In this document: positions 28,879 to 40,737 of the stretch, one piece after another
How positions within the stretch are numbered: the stretch's first letter is position 1
Layout: every line of letters starts with the position of its first letter
Assembly: GCA_021927905.1 (NCBI GenBank)
Contig: BLLK01000022.1
Span: 1,612,001 to 1,676,000 of the forward strand
Source: Chaetoceros tenuissimus
Lineage: Eukaryota > Bacillariophyta > Thalassiosirophyceae > Chaetocerotales > Chaetocerotaceae
Reading direction: 5' to 3'
DNA: 64,000 nt
Position numbers and translations under genes: made by a program
Notes under the pieces: model-generated
The model's database searches: none
What the model was told of the DNA's origin: nothing
What the model saw: the letters and a program-made list of their open reading frames with translations, nothing else

Positions 28879-31800
28879 ATGACTCGGAAAGGACGCACAA
28901 CAATCACTAAAAACGATATTAATATGAAAAGGAGTAGCAGTAGGAACAAAGATATAAATAAAAATGGTAACAAGACACCACGAGAGGCTGCTGGTGCAAA
29001 GGAAGATTTTTCAATAGGTCAGCACGGGACTTCTGCGGCCAAGGTAGAGCAAATTAGTAACATGGAAGAAAGGCCTAAAAGCAGCAGTTCCATTACACGT
29101 CCTTCTTTAGGGAAAATCTTTCGTAGAAACTCGGTTACCTTTGATGCTGCAACTAATGTGCACGAAAAGGAAGTGAATCAAGACGAAACCAAACTGGAAC
29201 TATTCAAATCTTCTTCGATGCGCAGTGGCAGTAAAAACAGTCTGGACCTGACAGATTCATCTCATGATAATAGAGATATCAATGAATATTCAAAAACTTT
29301 TAAAAGGTACATTAAAAAGAAGAAGAGTTCCTCCGGACGTAAAACAAGCATTGATACATCATCCCATTCCTTTTCAAACAACATGGAAGAAAAAGAGAAG
29401 AGCCGACGAGGTCTTTCAATTCTACAGACAACTGGAAATTCCTCTCGGACAAGTATTTCTTCTTTGGAGTCTACAGAGTCGCCGCATCTTGAATCATTCC
29501 AGGATGCAAAAACTATACTCAAGTCAGTCTGGAATATCGACTTTGAAGAATATAATTTTAAGATCGGAGCACCATTTACTCAAGTCAAAATTCAAGAGAA
29601 GAGGGACGCTGTACTGCTAATGGAATCATGGAACAAAGTCTTAGCATTCCGATCAATGTTTGCAGAAGCTCTCATAGGTCGATGGAGGATCTTAGTTGCT
29701 GCGGATGAGATATCTGATAAGAATGATGAAAGACGAACTGACTTTGAACAACAATTTTGGGTTCAAAATATCATTGAGACTAATGATAATGCATATGTTT
29801 CCAACAAGAAAAGGCTTGAGAATGAAGCTGTGCGATTGGTTGAAAATAACTTGGATACCTTAGCATTACACTTAGGCGAAAGGGTGGCTGATATGGGTCT
29901 CATTCTTGTTTCTATGATTGATATGGCAGTGAGGAGCCTTTGTCCTCATTCTCAGTATGTACAGCGTGAGGCTTATCGAGAGATGAAGGGCTCAGCTGAT
30001 GACGATATTGATGTCTCGGATTTGTTTTTCCACGAGAAAGAAAGTACAAATTTTGAAGATTTCTGCAAGTTGTTCTCTAGCTATGGAATAAAACCAGAGC
30101 ATTTGCTTTTACTTTGCGATGCGTTTCTATGGGCTATGAAGAATCAAACTCCTTATTCTCTTGATTATGAGAAGGACAGTATGACTACTCTAGGTGCACA
30201 TGGGAAGTTCATTTCAGGGATTGTTGTTTTGCCCCTTATTGAATCCTTGGGGAGGAGGTCTATATATATTCAAGGGCGAGCATTTACTGATCTAATAGAC
30301 ATTATTTCAATTGATCACGATGATATCGAGGATAATATTCAGCTTGTTGCTACTGCTGCTTTTAGCAAGCTATTTTCCAAGCTACCACATATAGAAGATC
30401 ACTTCTCAGACAATGACATTGAAGAAGTGTCATATTATATCTACGAGATGTAAGTTTGTTGAAATATATTATTTTTTGTTTTTTGTCAAGTCTTTGAAGA
30501 TACCTCATCCTCTTCTTCTGAACATCCCTTATACATAGTATTATCTTGATGACAAAGGAACCGGCAGGCATCAATGATCCATCATCTGAAATTCGACAGA
30601 CTTTCAATAGAATCAGCACAAAGTGGAATGATCTCGATCTTACTGTAGAAGCATTATTACTTCTTGGGAAGGAAATTATTGCTGGCTCGTCATCTACTCT
30701 ACTTCACTCAGATGTCTTTCTGATTCAATCATTCTCCTATTTATGGAAAGAATGTCTCAAGGTTGGTATTCTTTACCCAATTACTGTAAACCATAAATTG
30801 AGAAAGGATGCCGAGCGTTTCATCGATGAAGTCGCTGCTGAACTAAAATGGACCTACGAAACGAAACGCAAACGACTGTTCAGTATCAGAACTGAGATAT
30901 CTGCAACAGGAACATACTCTCATACACCTGAAGAGTTGGAGATTGGTGCAAGATTGGCTTGGCGAAATAGTGCCAAGTGTGTAGGTCGTATCTCATGGAA
31001 CACATTACAAGTAAGGGATCGTAGAAACATAAGTGATAATCCTCGCAAGGTCTTTGATGAATGCGTTGAACATCTCAAAATTGCTACAGGAGGCACAAAT
31101 ATACAAAGCGTAATGACTGCCTTTCGTCCTCAAAATAAGAATGAAATATTTGGGATGAGGTTCTGGTCTTCTCAGTTTGTAAGGTATGCCGGCTATCTAA
31201 ATGAGGCTGGTGACGTCTTAGGTGATCCAGCCAATGTGAATATTACAAAGTTTTTGATTGAGGAAGAGTTGTGGATACCTCCGCAGAAAAAGACAAAATT
31301 TGATGTTCTACCACTTGTACTGAAGCTTCCAAATAACGAGCATCCATTTGTGTATGAATTGCCAAGAGAAGTGGTGCACGAGGTTCATATTGAGCATCCA
31401 GCTTATCCATCTGTGAAAGATCTTGGATTAAAGTGGGCGGCAGTTCCTGCAATCACCAACTTCATGATGAATTTAGGAGGTATCAAATATCCATGTGCCC
31501 CTTTCAACGGATGGTTTTTGTCTACAGAGGTAGTGCGGAATCTTATTGAACGATATGATGTAATACCGTTACTTGCTCCTATCTTCGGCATCGATCTCGA
31601 TGATAAACTTGTCAAGATAAAGGTTTCAGCAGAGCTTGAAACAGCTGTGTTACATTCGTTTGAGAGAGGGAGATTCACTGTTGTAGATCCAATGGGCGTT
31701 GGAGAGTCTTTTCTGACGCATTGCAAAAGGGAAAGAGAGAGTGGTCGAGAGTGCCCAGCCCAGTGGTCATGGATAGGCGGATTGCTTGGTTCAACAAACC

Positions 31801-34094
31801 CTACTTGGCACCTTGAGATGCGAGATTTCAAAAAGTGGCCGCAATATGATTACTGTTGTGATCCGTCTCTAGTAACAAACTTGGAGGGCTTCAATAACAA
31901 ACGCAACAATCTCGAGGAGGAGCAGATACAAAGCGAGCTTATCGTGTCTAGAAGTAAGAAGGTTGAAGTGCCAAAGGTGATCATTGCTTTTGGTTCGGAG
32001 ACAGGTACAGCTGAGCAATGTGCCTCATCATTGGCAAAGAGATTGAAACTCTGCTCACCTGCTATATGTTCTCTAAATGAAGTTATCTCTATGGATCATG
32101 AAACTCGTGCCTCATTTGAATTCATGCTGATAGTCTGCTCCACATTCGGTAAAGGTGAACCTCCGTCCAATGCAAATCTTTTCTACGATAAAATTCATGA
32201 ACTAGATTTCAATGGAATAAAATTTGCTGTCTTAGCTCTAGGATCAAGTCTTTATCCTGATTTCTGCAAAGCTGGACAAGATATAGCGCATAAGATGATG
32301 GATGTCGGGGGTAAGCCCCTATGTGATATAGTCAAGGTTGATAGTTCTCGAGGTAATCAAGGAGCAATTCTCGAATGGTCTACCAATATGTCCAATCAGA
32401 TATTACCAGAGAAGCTTGTGAATGAGATCAAGATGCAGAACCAAGATGAAGGCATAGATGCAACTCCTTTGGAATACACCATTGCGTGGATACCAGATGA
32501 GAACACATTTGTAACTCGTAATCAAGGGAAAATGAAGTGCACTGATAATACTGAGCTCTGTCTGCACCAGAATCAAACCAAGTCAAATATGTCTGATGAG
32601 AATGTGAAACCCACGTCCAATAAGCTTTACCCATCTGTAAGGCATATTGAAATGGAATGCGAAGATAGTTTTACCTATACCAGCGGTGATCATCTAGCAG
32701 TGTCACCACTTAACTCACTTTCAAAAGTTATGTGCTTCTGTACATGCTTCGAAATTGAATTAAATGAAGCTATACAAAAATCAAAACACCTCAAAAAGAA
32801 GCTAGACTCGTCAAGTAAAGACTTGTATGCTCAAAAAGCGAAGAAGTATGGTTCTAATTCTGCGAACCTATTTTGGTTGATAGAACAAGGATTTTCTATT
32901 TATTGCAAAGAAAACGGGAAGACAAGTCTATTTCAATCCAAGGTCTTGAACAACAACACCCTCCGCCAAGTTCTACAAAATTCTTTGGACTTTTCTTTCC
33001 ACACTTCTTCGTATATAATTGACTTTTTGACAATGGTCGCAACGAAACTAGATAAAGTATTGCAAGAAGATGGCATCGATCCAAGTTTTGATATGTTCTT
33101 GCGTCGATTTGAAGACGATGCCGAAATTTTGATCAATGATTCTACCAAAGCAGAAGTAAAAGATACTGTAATTCAAAAGTTCAAGGATAGGTATCCAACG
33201 GTTGTGGATTTTCTAGAGGAGTACAAAGATTTCCTTTGCAAACCAATCCATCTATCTGCGGAGAAGCATCAAGATCACAAGCCAATCATTAGTGTTGCGG
33301 ACGTGTTGGTACTTATGCCCCACATGAAAGACAGGTTCTACTCGATTTCAAGTTCGGATTTGTTATCACCAAACAAGATATCAATCACAGTAGGTCTATA
33401 CCAACGTGAGACAAAAGCAGGAATGATTGAAAAAGGAACATGCTCGAGTTATCTGAAAAGTCTTTCACCTGGCACTTCCATTAGTGCAAGAATCGTAAAG
33501 AGCTCCTTCCGTTGCCCAAGCGATCCAACATTTCCAGTGGTTCTCATTGGAGGAGGAACAGGAATTGCTCCATTTATGGCTTTTATGGAAGAACGAAGTG
33601 CAGAGTTTGCTACTTATACAAAGTACGCAAGGTGGTATTTTTACTACGGATGCCGAACAAAGAGTGAGTTTTTATACAAAGACAAGATTGAGAAATGGAC
33701 AAAGGACGGAGTGATCACTTCGCGCATTGCCTACAGCCGTGAAGCAGACGAACCCAAAACATACGTACAAGACTTATTGGAGGAGGATGTAAACACTATC
33801 GTCAAGCTTCTAATGTGTAAAAATACTCATGTGATGATATGCGGTAACGCTTCGATGGCAAACTCATGTCGAAAGACAATAATCAAGTTGCTTCGGTCAC
33901 ATGGGCATATGTCTACAGTGACTGCAGAGCATTTGTTATCAAGTATGAATATGAAGAATAGATGGCAGTTGGATGTGTGGGGTAAGATAGAAGAAGAACA
34001 GGACAGTATTATACATACAAGAGCATCTTTACAGCGAAAGGATCTACTTCAACAAGCTAGCAAGAGTCAAAGGAATTTTCTTGTGAACTTTTAG
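28879..34094 (+). CDS. Globin-like/nitric oxide synthase fusion, two exons (1708 aa)
   Basis: Exons are 28879-30449 and 30539-34094; the 89-bp intron (GTAAGT...ATACATAG) is phase 2 and closes one frame. Residues 1-190 are basic, Ser-rich and disordered. About 195-520 is helical and globin-like, with the F-G segment FSSYGIKPEHLLLLCDAF. NOS oxygenase follows: ISATGTYSHTPEEL, RLAWRNSAKCVGRISW with heme ligand Cys671, NGWFLSTEV with Glu854 for arginine, and PAITNFMMNLGG for the pterin region. The flavodoxin starts near 1003 (IIAFGSETGTAEQ), FAD motif RFYSISSS near 1456, NADPH motif GGGTGIAPFMAF near 1527, and the end motif RWQLDVWG near 1665. It makes NO and citrulline from arginine, O2 and NADPH. 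Only about 28 residues link oxygenase to flavodoxin, with no evident calmodulin helix. A globin-bearing NOS is known from the cyanobacterium Synechococcus PCC 7335. Confidence 0.9.
30450..30538 (+). other. Intron of the globin-NOS gene
   Basis: The donor is GAGAT|GTAAGT and the acceptor ATACATAG|TATTATC. Removing it joins the globin-like frame to the oxygenase frame as ..YYIYEIIILMTKEP.., without stop codons. If it is retained, translation ends one codon after the donor, so splicing decides between a globin-only and a full-length product. Confidence 0.8.
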
Positions 34095-34252
34095 TTATAC
34101 AGCTTCCGCTTTGCGAAGACTTTTGATATGAATTATGCTTCTAGTGAAATGTAAATCAACAGCGATGGAATGTGTAATTATACTGATAGTTAAATCCTCT
34201 TTTCTACTATTGCATGTATTTCAAAATAATACCTTGCGAGACAAAACGTCTT

Positions 34253-35092
34253 CTACTCATTCATGTATGAATAATGTTTCATCATCTTCATTGTATAACC
34301 TCGAATTATCTCAATCTCCGTAACATCTGCGAAGGGGTTTTCATCCAAATACCGGGAAGGAGTAATACCAATCATATTCTTTTCATGAGAAGCACTGATG
34401 CCTTTATCCCGAATAATTTCATAAATATCTTGAATGCAAGGTTGATGACTGCAACAGATTTCTGTGCAAAGCATACCTATTGTCAGTATTTACATTCTTG
34501 ACCCAATTGTGTGCTTCTTCGGCATAATTTCCTAGAAAATCATGGCGAAAAGGAGAATTTGCTATGAGCTTCGTATACGAAAGACTAAGACTTTCAATAC
34601 GAGTATGATGGGGAACATGAAAGATTTGCAAATTCTCATTGTCGTAAAATGAATGCTGCCCAATCTCTGTGCAACTAGAAGGTATGAACACACTGAAAAA
34701 GTCACATTTATAGAATGCACATTCTCCAGTATATTTTAAATTCATTGAAAGCTTTATGAATTTCAGTCTTTCGCAACGAAAGAATGCAGATTGTTCGATC
34801 CTGATGACGGTATGGCCACCATGACTCTCTTGATGTTGTAGCATCTTGAAAAGGTACGACGAGGAATCTCCGTCACGCCCTCTTGAATGATTATCTGCTG
34901 CCATGAAGACCTTTCTTTGAAGTATTTTCTACACGCATCGGATAGATCATCATCTAGATCAGCCAAGTCAACATCATTAAATTCAACGCTTCCTCTAGCT
35001 TCGAAAAACTCATCTTCTAGTTCTTCACTGTAGAGCAGCTTTGATCCGTCACAGAAAAGAGTCACGAGACCATCAACTGTAGCAACCCGCAT
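34253..35092 (-). pseudogene. BspA-type LRR gene, frameshifted (LRR-1)
   Basis: It is homologous to the intact genes at 50524 and 51811 along its whole length. It starts at the ATG at 35092 (MRVATVDGLVTLFCDGSKLL) and runs to EGVTEIPRRTFSRC and NIKRVMVA, then shifts frame: GCCATACC here against the expected GCCAATACC at about 34811-34814. The second frame covers HTVIRIEQSAFFRC to ALHRNLLQ. A second shift near 34470 (one extra A in CACAGAAATC) moves it to ICCSHQP...GITPSRYLDENPFADV.. and the normal end. Two indels make a working product unlikely unless they are assembly errors. The family has BspA-like leucine-rich repeats (A-F-x-x-C..L..I.L..) and unknown function. Confidence 0.75.
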
Positions 35093-35439
35093 AGTTCTTA
35101 TGCATACTTTCAACGTCACTCTCTCTTTTCAATATACTCCTGCCATGAGCGTTTCTTTCTAGATTTGGAATAGTCTTAGATACGAGTATAGGTTCTTGCT
35201 GAAAGTGGTTTTGCAAAAGAGGACAAATTCGAATTTCGAAGCAATGATCCAACAAGAATTGTCGAGGTGTCAAGGTAAGATGGATCAAAAGTAATGTACT
35301 ACCTAGGTAAAATGTCACTTTCAAAAATTGGTCAAATTATTCTATATCTATACAGCTTTCAATCTTTGAAACATCATGTGGATAAGATATTTTCTTGATC
35401 TTGATACAATCAAGCCAATAATATCTTTAGGAACTCAGT
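35093..35439. other. Intergenic; distal part matches the 3' flank of the F-box/ankyrin pair
   Basis: About 35285-35430 (acctaggtaaaatgtcac, tacagctttcaatctttg, tcttgatcttgat) recurs at 40585-40735 beside the paralogue, so the duplicated or converted tract extends beyond the coding region. Confidence 0.6.
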
Positions 35440-38400
35440 TCATTTCGAAGAAGACGATTTGGAAACACCCATCTTTTGAAAAAGAGCAAGTCTTTTGCGT
35501 TCATCGGCGTTACTGAAACGATCCATGCATTTCTCCAAAGCTTCTTTGGTAATTCTTTCCTTTTCAGATTGCGAGCGGAAGGCATAACCACGATCGACAA
35601 GAGATTTCAATGTAGAATAGTTCATTCTGAAAAACATCTCGTCGCGAGAGGGATATTTTGCCTCGAGCTGAGAAATTTCTTTCTCTGGAATATTCATTTC
35701 AGTAAGAGGCAATCCATTCTCTAGAAAAAACCTACGATTCTCGTTCCAATTCTCTCTCTTACTAGAGTCAAAGTACTCTGATTTGATATGATCTGATTTG
35801 ATATGTTCTTCTTTCACGTGAAGCCCTCCATTGCAACCATTTTCGTATGCCCACTTCACATCATCCAGTTTATTGTAACATGCAATCCCCGATAGGAGAC
35901 GATTATTTCTGGAAGTATCGAGACACCAAGGTAAGCCTAGACTATGGAAGTATTTGAGTCCATCCATTGTGCGACATGTTTCAAATACCTCTTCGATGGA
36001 CTGGAAGTTTTGAATGTCTTTGCCTTTCTCCAATACAAAAGTAATACCTTCAAGCCAAGGAGGGGTACAGTAAACTCGTCCGTCACATTTCACCATACTT
36101 TTGAAGAGTGCATTGTCAAAAGTAGAGTTCTTCCCCACAAAGAGTTCAAGTGAATCTAGCTCATTCTTCCTACGTAGACTGTCTACAACAAAGCGATCAT
36201 ATTCGATTTTGCAACCAATTTCCATGAGGTAATTGAATTTCTCATGACTAAAATCATATTTGCAGAGAAGAGCAGAGATCACTTCAGAGCTTGACCAAGG
36301 GCAGCCATTTTTTTGAGCAAATTGAATCATTTCCAAAGTACCATATTTTGTTTTTCTCGCAAGAAAAGTTGTCAAATTCAAGTCAAGGTGAAGTTCACAA
36401 TAGTCCAAATCAGTCTCCTCCAAAACTTTACTATGGTTCTCTTCACGTAGAAACAGGTCATGGTACATAAAGTCATCACCAACGTCTTGAAAATCAAAGC
36501 CAAGAATACAATTTTCTTGAAGAAAGTCGTAATTTGAATACCATTCTGATGTTCTCATCATATATCCTTCGTCCCATTGCTCTTCATTGAAAGGAATAGG
36601 GGATCTACCCCTACAGCCATTTTCAAACGCCCATTTCACATCTTCAATGCCCAAACTGCATGCAATCCTGCACAAGAGCTCATTTCCTTTTTCCTTATCT
36701 CGAGTCCAGTGACAGCCTCGGCAAGTTCGTAGATACTTGATGAATTCCATGTTCGGGCGATGAGGAGGATAGACAACATCTTCAATAAAGATTTGAATGT
36801 CTTTTCCTTTCTCAAACATAAATTGGACACCTTCTAACCACACTGGTCTTTCAACAATTTTATATTGTTCAAACATCATTTCAGATAAATATAATAGTCT
36901 CCCTGCTTGTTCAGTTGTGCGAGGTTCTATAATTTCCTTCAAAATTATATTATCAAGCTGATCATTCTTTCCAACAAAACAATCAAGTAGACTTAGATCT
37001 TTCTTGTTCCAAATGCGAAAACGTTCCTGTCTACTTGGACGAAATTCATTCAATAAAAAAGACTCCCAAGAAGTATTGTTGGCAATAAGATATTTGAGCT
37101 TTTCTACATTTTGATTGCGTTCGGCTAGGAATCTGGGTATAATATCATTATAGTTCGGCATAGTCAAACCATTTTCATGAGCATATTGAACCAATTCAAA
37201 GCTTCCACGACAAAGCAATAATCTCATAGCACCCTCAGGCCATTGAACTCCTACGCTACGAAGAAATTTTATGATTTCGAGGAATTCCCAAGATATTTCA
37301 GACTCTTCTCGGTAGTGCAATTTTGTCAATGTTCTATGCATACTATTGTCACTATGAAATTCTAAACCTTTGTCATAACAGAAACGAAAGAGTTTGAGAT
37401 TCTCCGTTCTAGCTACAGCTGCCTCACTCCTATCGTCGAATTCATTGCCAATTTCAAGACAATATTCAATCATGTCAATGGATTTACTCGCAATCGCAGC
37501 ATTAATATCCAATGTTGGCTGGAGAAAAACGTAACCATTGATGAATTTCAAATCCTGAACCCATTTCAGGATGTCCAAACTTCCACTAGTAATACAAAAG
37601 ACTTTCAATGAGTAATCGTCCAAAGCGTTGATGCTCTTTAGCCACTCCAAAATCTCAAGTTTCCTATGCTGCATCGCAGGTTTACAAAATGCCCGAGATC
37701 CAAATCGATAACCAAGTTCTTCGTGAAGGTACTTCAAAATATGCAAATGCCCATTAGCAACTATTTTTGTACTGATATAACTATCAAACAAATTTTCTGG
37801 ACCAAAAGTGCATTCTTTATAATCTTGTCCTTTCTCTTTTGAACAAAGTATAGGTATTAAGTCGTATCCACTCGAAGTGGCATATCGAAGAACATAAATA
37901 TTACCATTGACTGCAGCTACTTTGAATAACTCATCTTTTTCTTCCAAAGGTCTGCAGAGGTTTTCTATGCAATACTTAGCTGTGTTCACAGAGGCTGCTG
38001 CTGATTTATAGCTGGTCAATGTTCCCTCTTCGCTTTCATATTCTTCCTTGTAAGCCTTACATAGCTTCTTCGACGCAAGAGCTACGAAGCCATAGTTCTT
38101 TCCTCCGACATAGGACATGCATCTTCTCAGAACTTCATCTGGTAAAGAATAGAGCGGTGATTTCTTCTCATTAAGTTGAACATTAGCTTCCGCTTCGACA
38201 TCATGTCTGTACTTGTCAACTGCACTTTTTACATTAGCTAGCAACTTCTTGCATTCCATAACGTACTTCATTTCTGGATTTTCTTTATAGAAAGTACTGA
38301 GTTTCTGAGATAGCTCATCTACTCTCTGTTGGACATTATTACTAGGAGCACAAGTACCTCTTATTGGCATCACCGTAGCATTCTTCTCAGCAAAAGTATT

Positions 38401-38460
38401 CATAAGATGTGTTCTTGCCTTTTTCCTGATCGGCTCAGCTGATGCATCTTCTCCACTCAT
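35440..38460 (-). CDS. F-box/ankyrin-like protein 1 (1006 aa)
   Basis: Residues 1-42 are basic with a KKAR stretch. A likely coiled coil runs 43-95. An F-box-like helix bundle lies at about 103-141 (LYSLPDEVLRRCMSYVGG, then FVALASKKLCKAYKEEY). The remaining ~850 residues are degenerate diatom-type ankyrin units of the pattern LEILEWLKS, LDILKWVQDL, MIEYCLEIGNEF, LEMIQFAQKNGCPW, DDVKWAYENGCNGG. It is a plausible SCF substrate receptor: the F-box would bind a Skp1 protein and the repeats the target. That is inference from the architecture. The last ~40% is nearly identical to the paralogue at 40738-43018 while the first half is strongly diverged. The frame is intact from the ATG at 38460. Confidence 0.8.
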   Translation of the reverse strand: MSGEDASAEPIRKKARTHLMNTFAEKNATVMPIRGTCAPSNNVQQRVDELSQKLSTFYKENPEMKYVMECKKLLANVKSAVDKYRHDVEAEANVQLNEKKSPLYSLPDEVLRRCMSYVGGKNYGFVALASKKLCKAYKEEYESEEGTLTSYKSAAASVNTAKYCIENLCRPLEEKDELFKVAAVNGNIYVLRYATSSGYDLIPILCSKEKGQDYKECTFGPENLFDSYISTKIVANGHLHILKYLHEELGYRFGSRAFCKPAMQHRKLEILEWLKSINALDDYSLKVFCITSGSLDILKWVQDLKFINGYVFLQPTLDINAAIASKSIDMIEYCLEIGNEFDDRSEAAVARTENLKLFRFCYDKGLEFHSDNSMHRTLTKLHYREESEISWEFLEIIKFLRSVGVQWPEGAMRLLLCRGSFELVQYAHENGLTMPNYNDIIPRFLAERNQNVEKLKYLIANNTSWESFLLNEFRPSRQERFRIWNKKDLSLLDCFVGKNDQLDNIILKEIIEPRTTEQAGRLLYLSEMMFEQYKIVERPVWLEGVQFMFEKGKDIQIFIEDVVYPPHRPNMEFIKYLRTCRGCHWTRDKEKGNELLCRIACSLGIEDVKWAFENGCRGRSPIPFNEEQWDEGYMMRTSEWYSNYDFLQENCILGFDFQDVGDDFMYHDLFLREENHSKVLEETDLDYCELHLDLNLTTFLARKTKYGTLEMIQFAQKNGCPWSSSEVISALLCKYDFSHEKFNYLMEIGCKIEYDRFVVDSLRRKNELDSLELFVGKNSTFDNALFKSMVKCDGRVYCTPPWLEGITFVLEKGKDIQNFQSIEEVFETCRTMDGLKYFHSLGLPWCLDTSRNNRLLSGIACYNKLDDVKWAYENGCNGGLHVKEEHIKSDHIKSEYFDSSKRENWNENRRFFLENGLPLTEMNIPEKEISQLEAKYPSRDEMFFRMNYSTLKSLVDRGYAFRSQSEKERITKEALEKCMDRFSNADERKRLALFQKMGVSKSSSSK

Positions 38461-38887
38461 TCTTTTCTGTCTGCCAGATAATTAGTTAAAGTAATAGGAC
38501 GATTGAAGAATACAATTTGAATAGAGAGACTCATCAAAAACTACGTGTGTGTATTGTGTAGAAGAAAGCAAGGAATGTGATCTACAATGACGAGTCTTCG
38601 GAAGGAAAGTTGACGAAAGTGGCCAAAATTTTTATTGACTCATCCTATTGGGTAGGGGTTTGACAACATGTGACGTTTTTGGTATGTCATTGGATATGTA
38701 TAAGAAACATGTCAGATGTCTTTCTGCTTCACCACATAGAAAACAATCACAAAAGAGAAAACGAAGTACCTGTAGAGTAAAAGTTTAATCTTACTTAAAG
38801 AATAAGGAGTCAGCCCAGTGCAAGAGGAAGTTATACTAGTAATCAAATAGGAGCGACAAAGAGTAGGTAGACTATTTGCTACGAGTT
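38461..38887. other. Intergenic, divergent promoter
   Basis: This 427-bp gap lies between the F-box/ankyrin gene (minus) and the MYND gene (plus). tgtgacgttttt at 38670 is a half CRE (TGACGT). Nothing else is recognised. Confidence 0.4.
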
Positions 38888-40513
38888 ATGGGTAAAAAGA
38901 GCAAGCGCCGCAATGGCAAAAAAAGTGCACAGAAGTCAAATGGTAAGTTAACGAACTGATGTATCTGGCATAGCATAGTTGCTGTTGAAACTCATTCACA
39001 TAACTTCCTTTACATAGTACTGAAAATAGATGAAAATGATTTCGTCATGTCAGTTGACAAGGAATCAGGCGATGTACGTATGATAAGCAAAGACTTTGCT
39101 GAACAACTAGAATCAAAAGAGTCTGATCGCTTGTGGTCTGATATTGAACAAGATAAAGCAATTGTGGACTTTATGATTTGGTCTCTAAGTGATAATAAGG
39201 CTGATCTAAACCCAAAGAAATTTGCAAAGATGAATCCTCACATGACAAAGAGCCTAGTAAAAGGTGAAATTTCTATAGAATACATTTTGGACAACAGAAG
39301 AAATTACCTTACTGACATAGAGACGCGAATAGAAAATCTTGAATTTGGTGTAGGTGTCGAAAATTTGATGACAGGAATGAAATTTGACGAAGAAGAAATG
39401 GAAGATGAATTTCGACAACAGTTGGAGGACAGCTTTACTCAAAGACGCCATGTCTATTTTTATGATTCCTTTCATGAAGTTGTTTCTAAATGGTCAGATT
39501 TAGGTGCAATACATCTGGAGGATTCTCTCTTCTTTGGAAAGTCAAAAGCAGCATTTGACGAACTTTTTCAGGACATGTTGAAAGATTTGGTGTCTACCAT
39601 ATCATCAGAAGAGAATGAGATTGAAATAGTTGAAAAATATTACTTTCATCCAACTGCGAGGAAAGAATTACACAAGACGGGTTATTTCTATGCGCAAGAT
39701 CAATTAAAATCAGTTTTTCTTCTCTTGAAAGAAATGCACAGTTGCTGGAGATGCAAAGACTTATATGTAGAAGGTGAAGGAACTGAAACAAAAACTCTAA
39801 TCTGTTCTGGATGTAAATGTGCAGTGTACTGCTCCCGAGAATGTCAAGTAAAGCATTGGAAAGAAGGGAAACACGATGAATGCTGTGAAAGTATTTCTTT
39901 AGGCTGGTCTTTCTATGAAAGAAGGAAGAAGCGTATCGAACGTGCTCTCAGGAAAGAAAGAATATTTACGAAGCAAATCACTGTCGACGGCATTAAGAGA
40001 GAATGCTTCTTGCCTCCCTGTGAGCCAATAGATTCTTACATTTGTACAAATGGTGTAGAAGAACTTACAAATGGACCTGATACATCAATGGATATATACT
40101 ATGAAAATATTTCAAGATTGGCTTGCGGAAGAAAGCATATTTTATTTGAGGAAGAAACTATAAGTTCCAACCTCGAGGAGAAGATTCGAAATGGCTGTGA
40201 AAATGTTATTTCTGATTTTTGCCCTAAATCCGTAATGAAAGACGAGATTATGAATATGCATGTTATAGCAGAAATACTACAATATAATGAAAACGACATG
40301 ACAAAAGAAGATGTAGAAAGGCGAAGCAGCGAATTATCTGGTGATAGATTATCCATTGATAGATTCATTACTTTATATATTTGCTATGTTCCTTTCAATT
40401 TAGGGAAGAAAGCCTTTGGGGTGCCTATGAATAAGTTCCTTCTCGAAATGAATGTACTCGATGATTTAAAGGCAGTGCATGAACAAGATTCAAATGAGCA
40501 AGTTCAAAAATGA
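38888..40513 (+). CDS. MYND zinc-finger protein, two exons (516 aa)
   Basis: Exon 1 (38888-38942) encodes the basic start MGKKSKRRNGKKSAQKSN. A 75-bp intron (GTAAGT...TTACATAG) leads to exon 2 (39018-40513); the phase closes as ..SN-V-LKIDENDFVM. The short first exon is too small for an ORF scan. The MYND finger is at about 261-306: CWRCKDLY...CSGCKCAVYCSRECQVKHWKEGKHDECC, the full C-x2-C, C-x2-C, C-x3-C, H-x-C ligand order. MYND fingers are protein-protein interaction modules. The rest is acidic, Glu/Lys-rich and helical with no second recognised domain. Basic N-terminus plus MYND is a frequent diatom gene type. Partner unknown. Confidence 0.85.
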
Positions 40514-40737
40514 AGCAAAGATCCTACAAGTATTAACGAGGAGTCAAGATATGATGGATTGACATGCTGTAAACTGCACCTAGGTCAAACGTTTTAAAAA
40601 ATGTCACTTTCAAAAATAGATTTCAAATTATTACATATATATCTGTACAACTTTCAATCTTTGGGACTTCATTTGGAAATACAAAATCGTTTCAAGATAT
40701 TCTTGATCTTGATCCAGCCAAGCTAATAAAAGTCTGT

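Noticed and set aside
34135-34323. Small plus-strand frame after globin-NOS
   Set aside because: It is antisense to the LRR-1 end and has no conserved feature.
39254-40368. Minus-strand frames opposite the MYND gene
   Set aside because: Shadow frames of a gene with a clear domain on the other strand.
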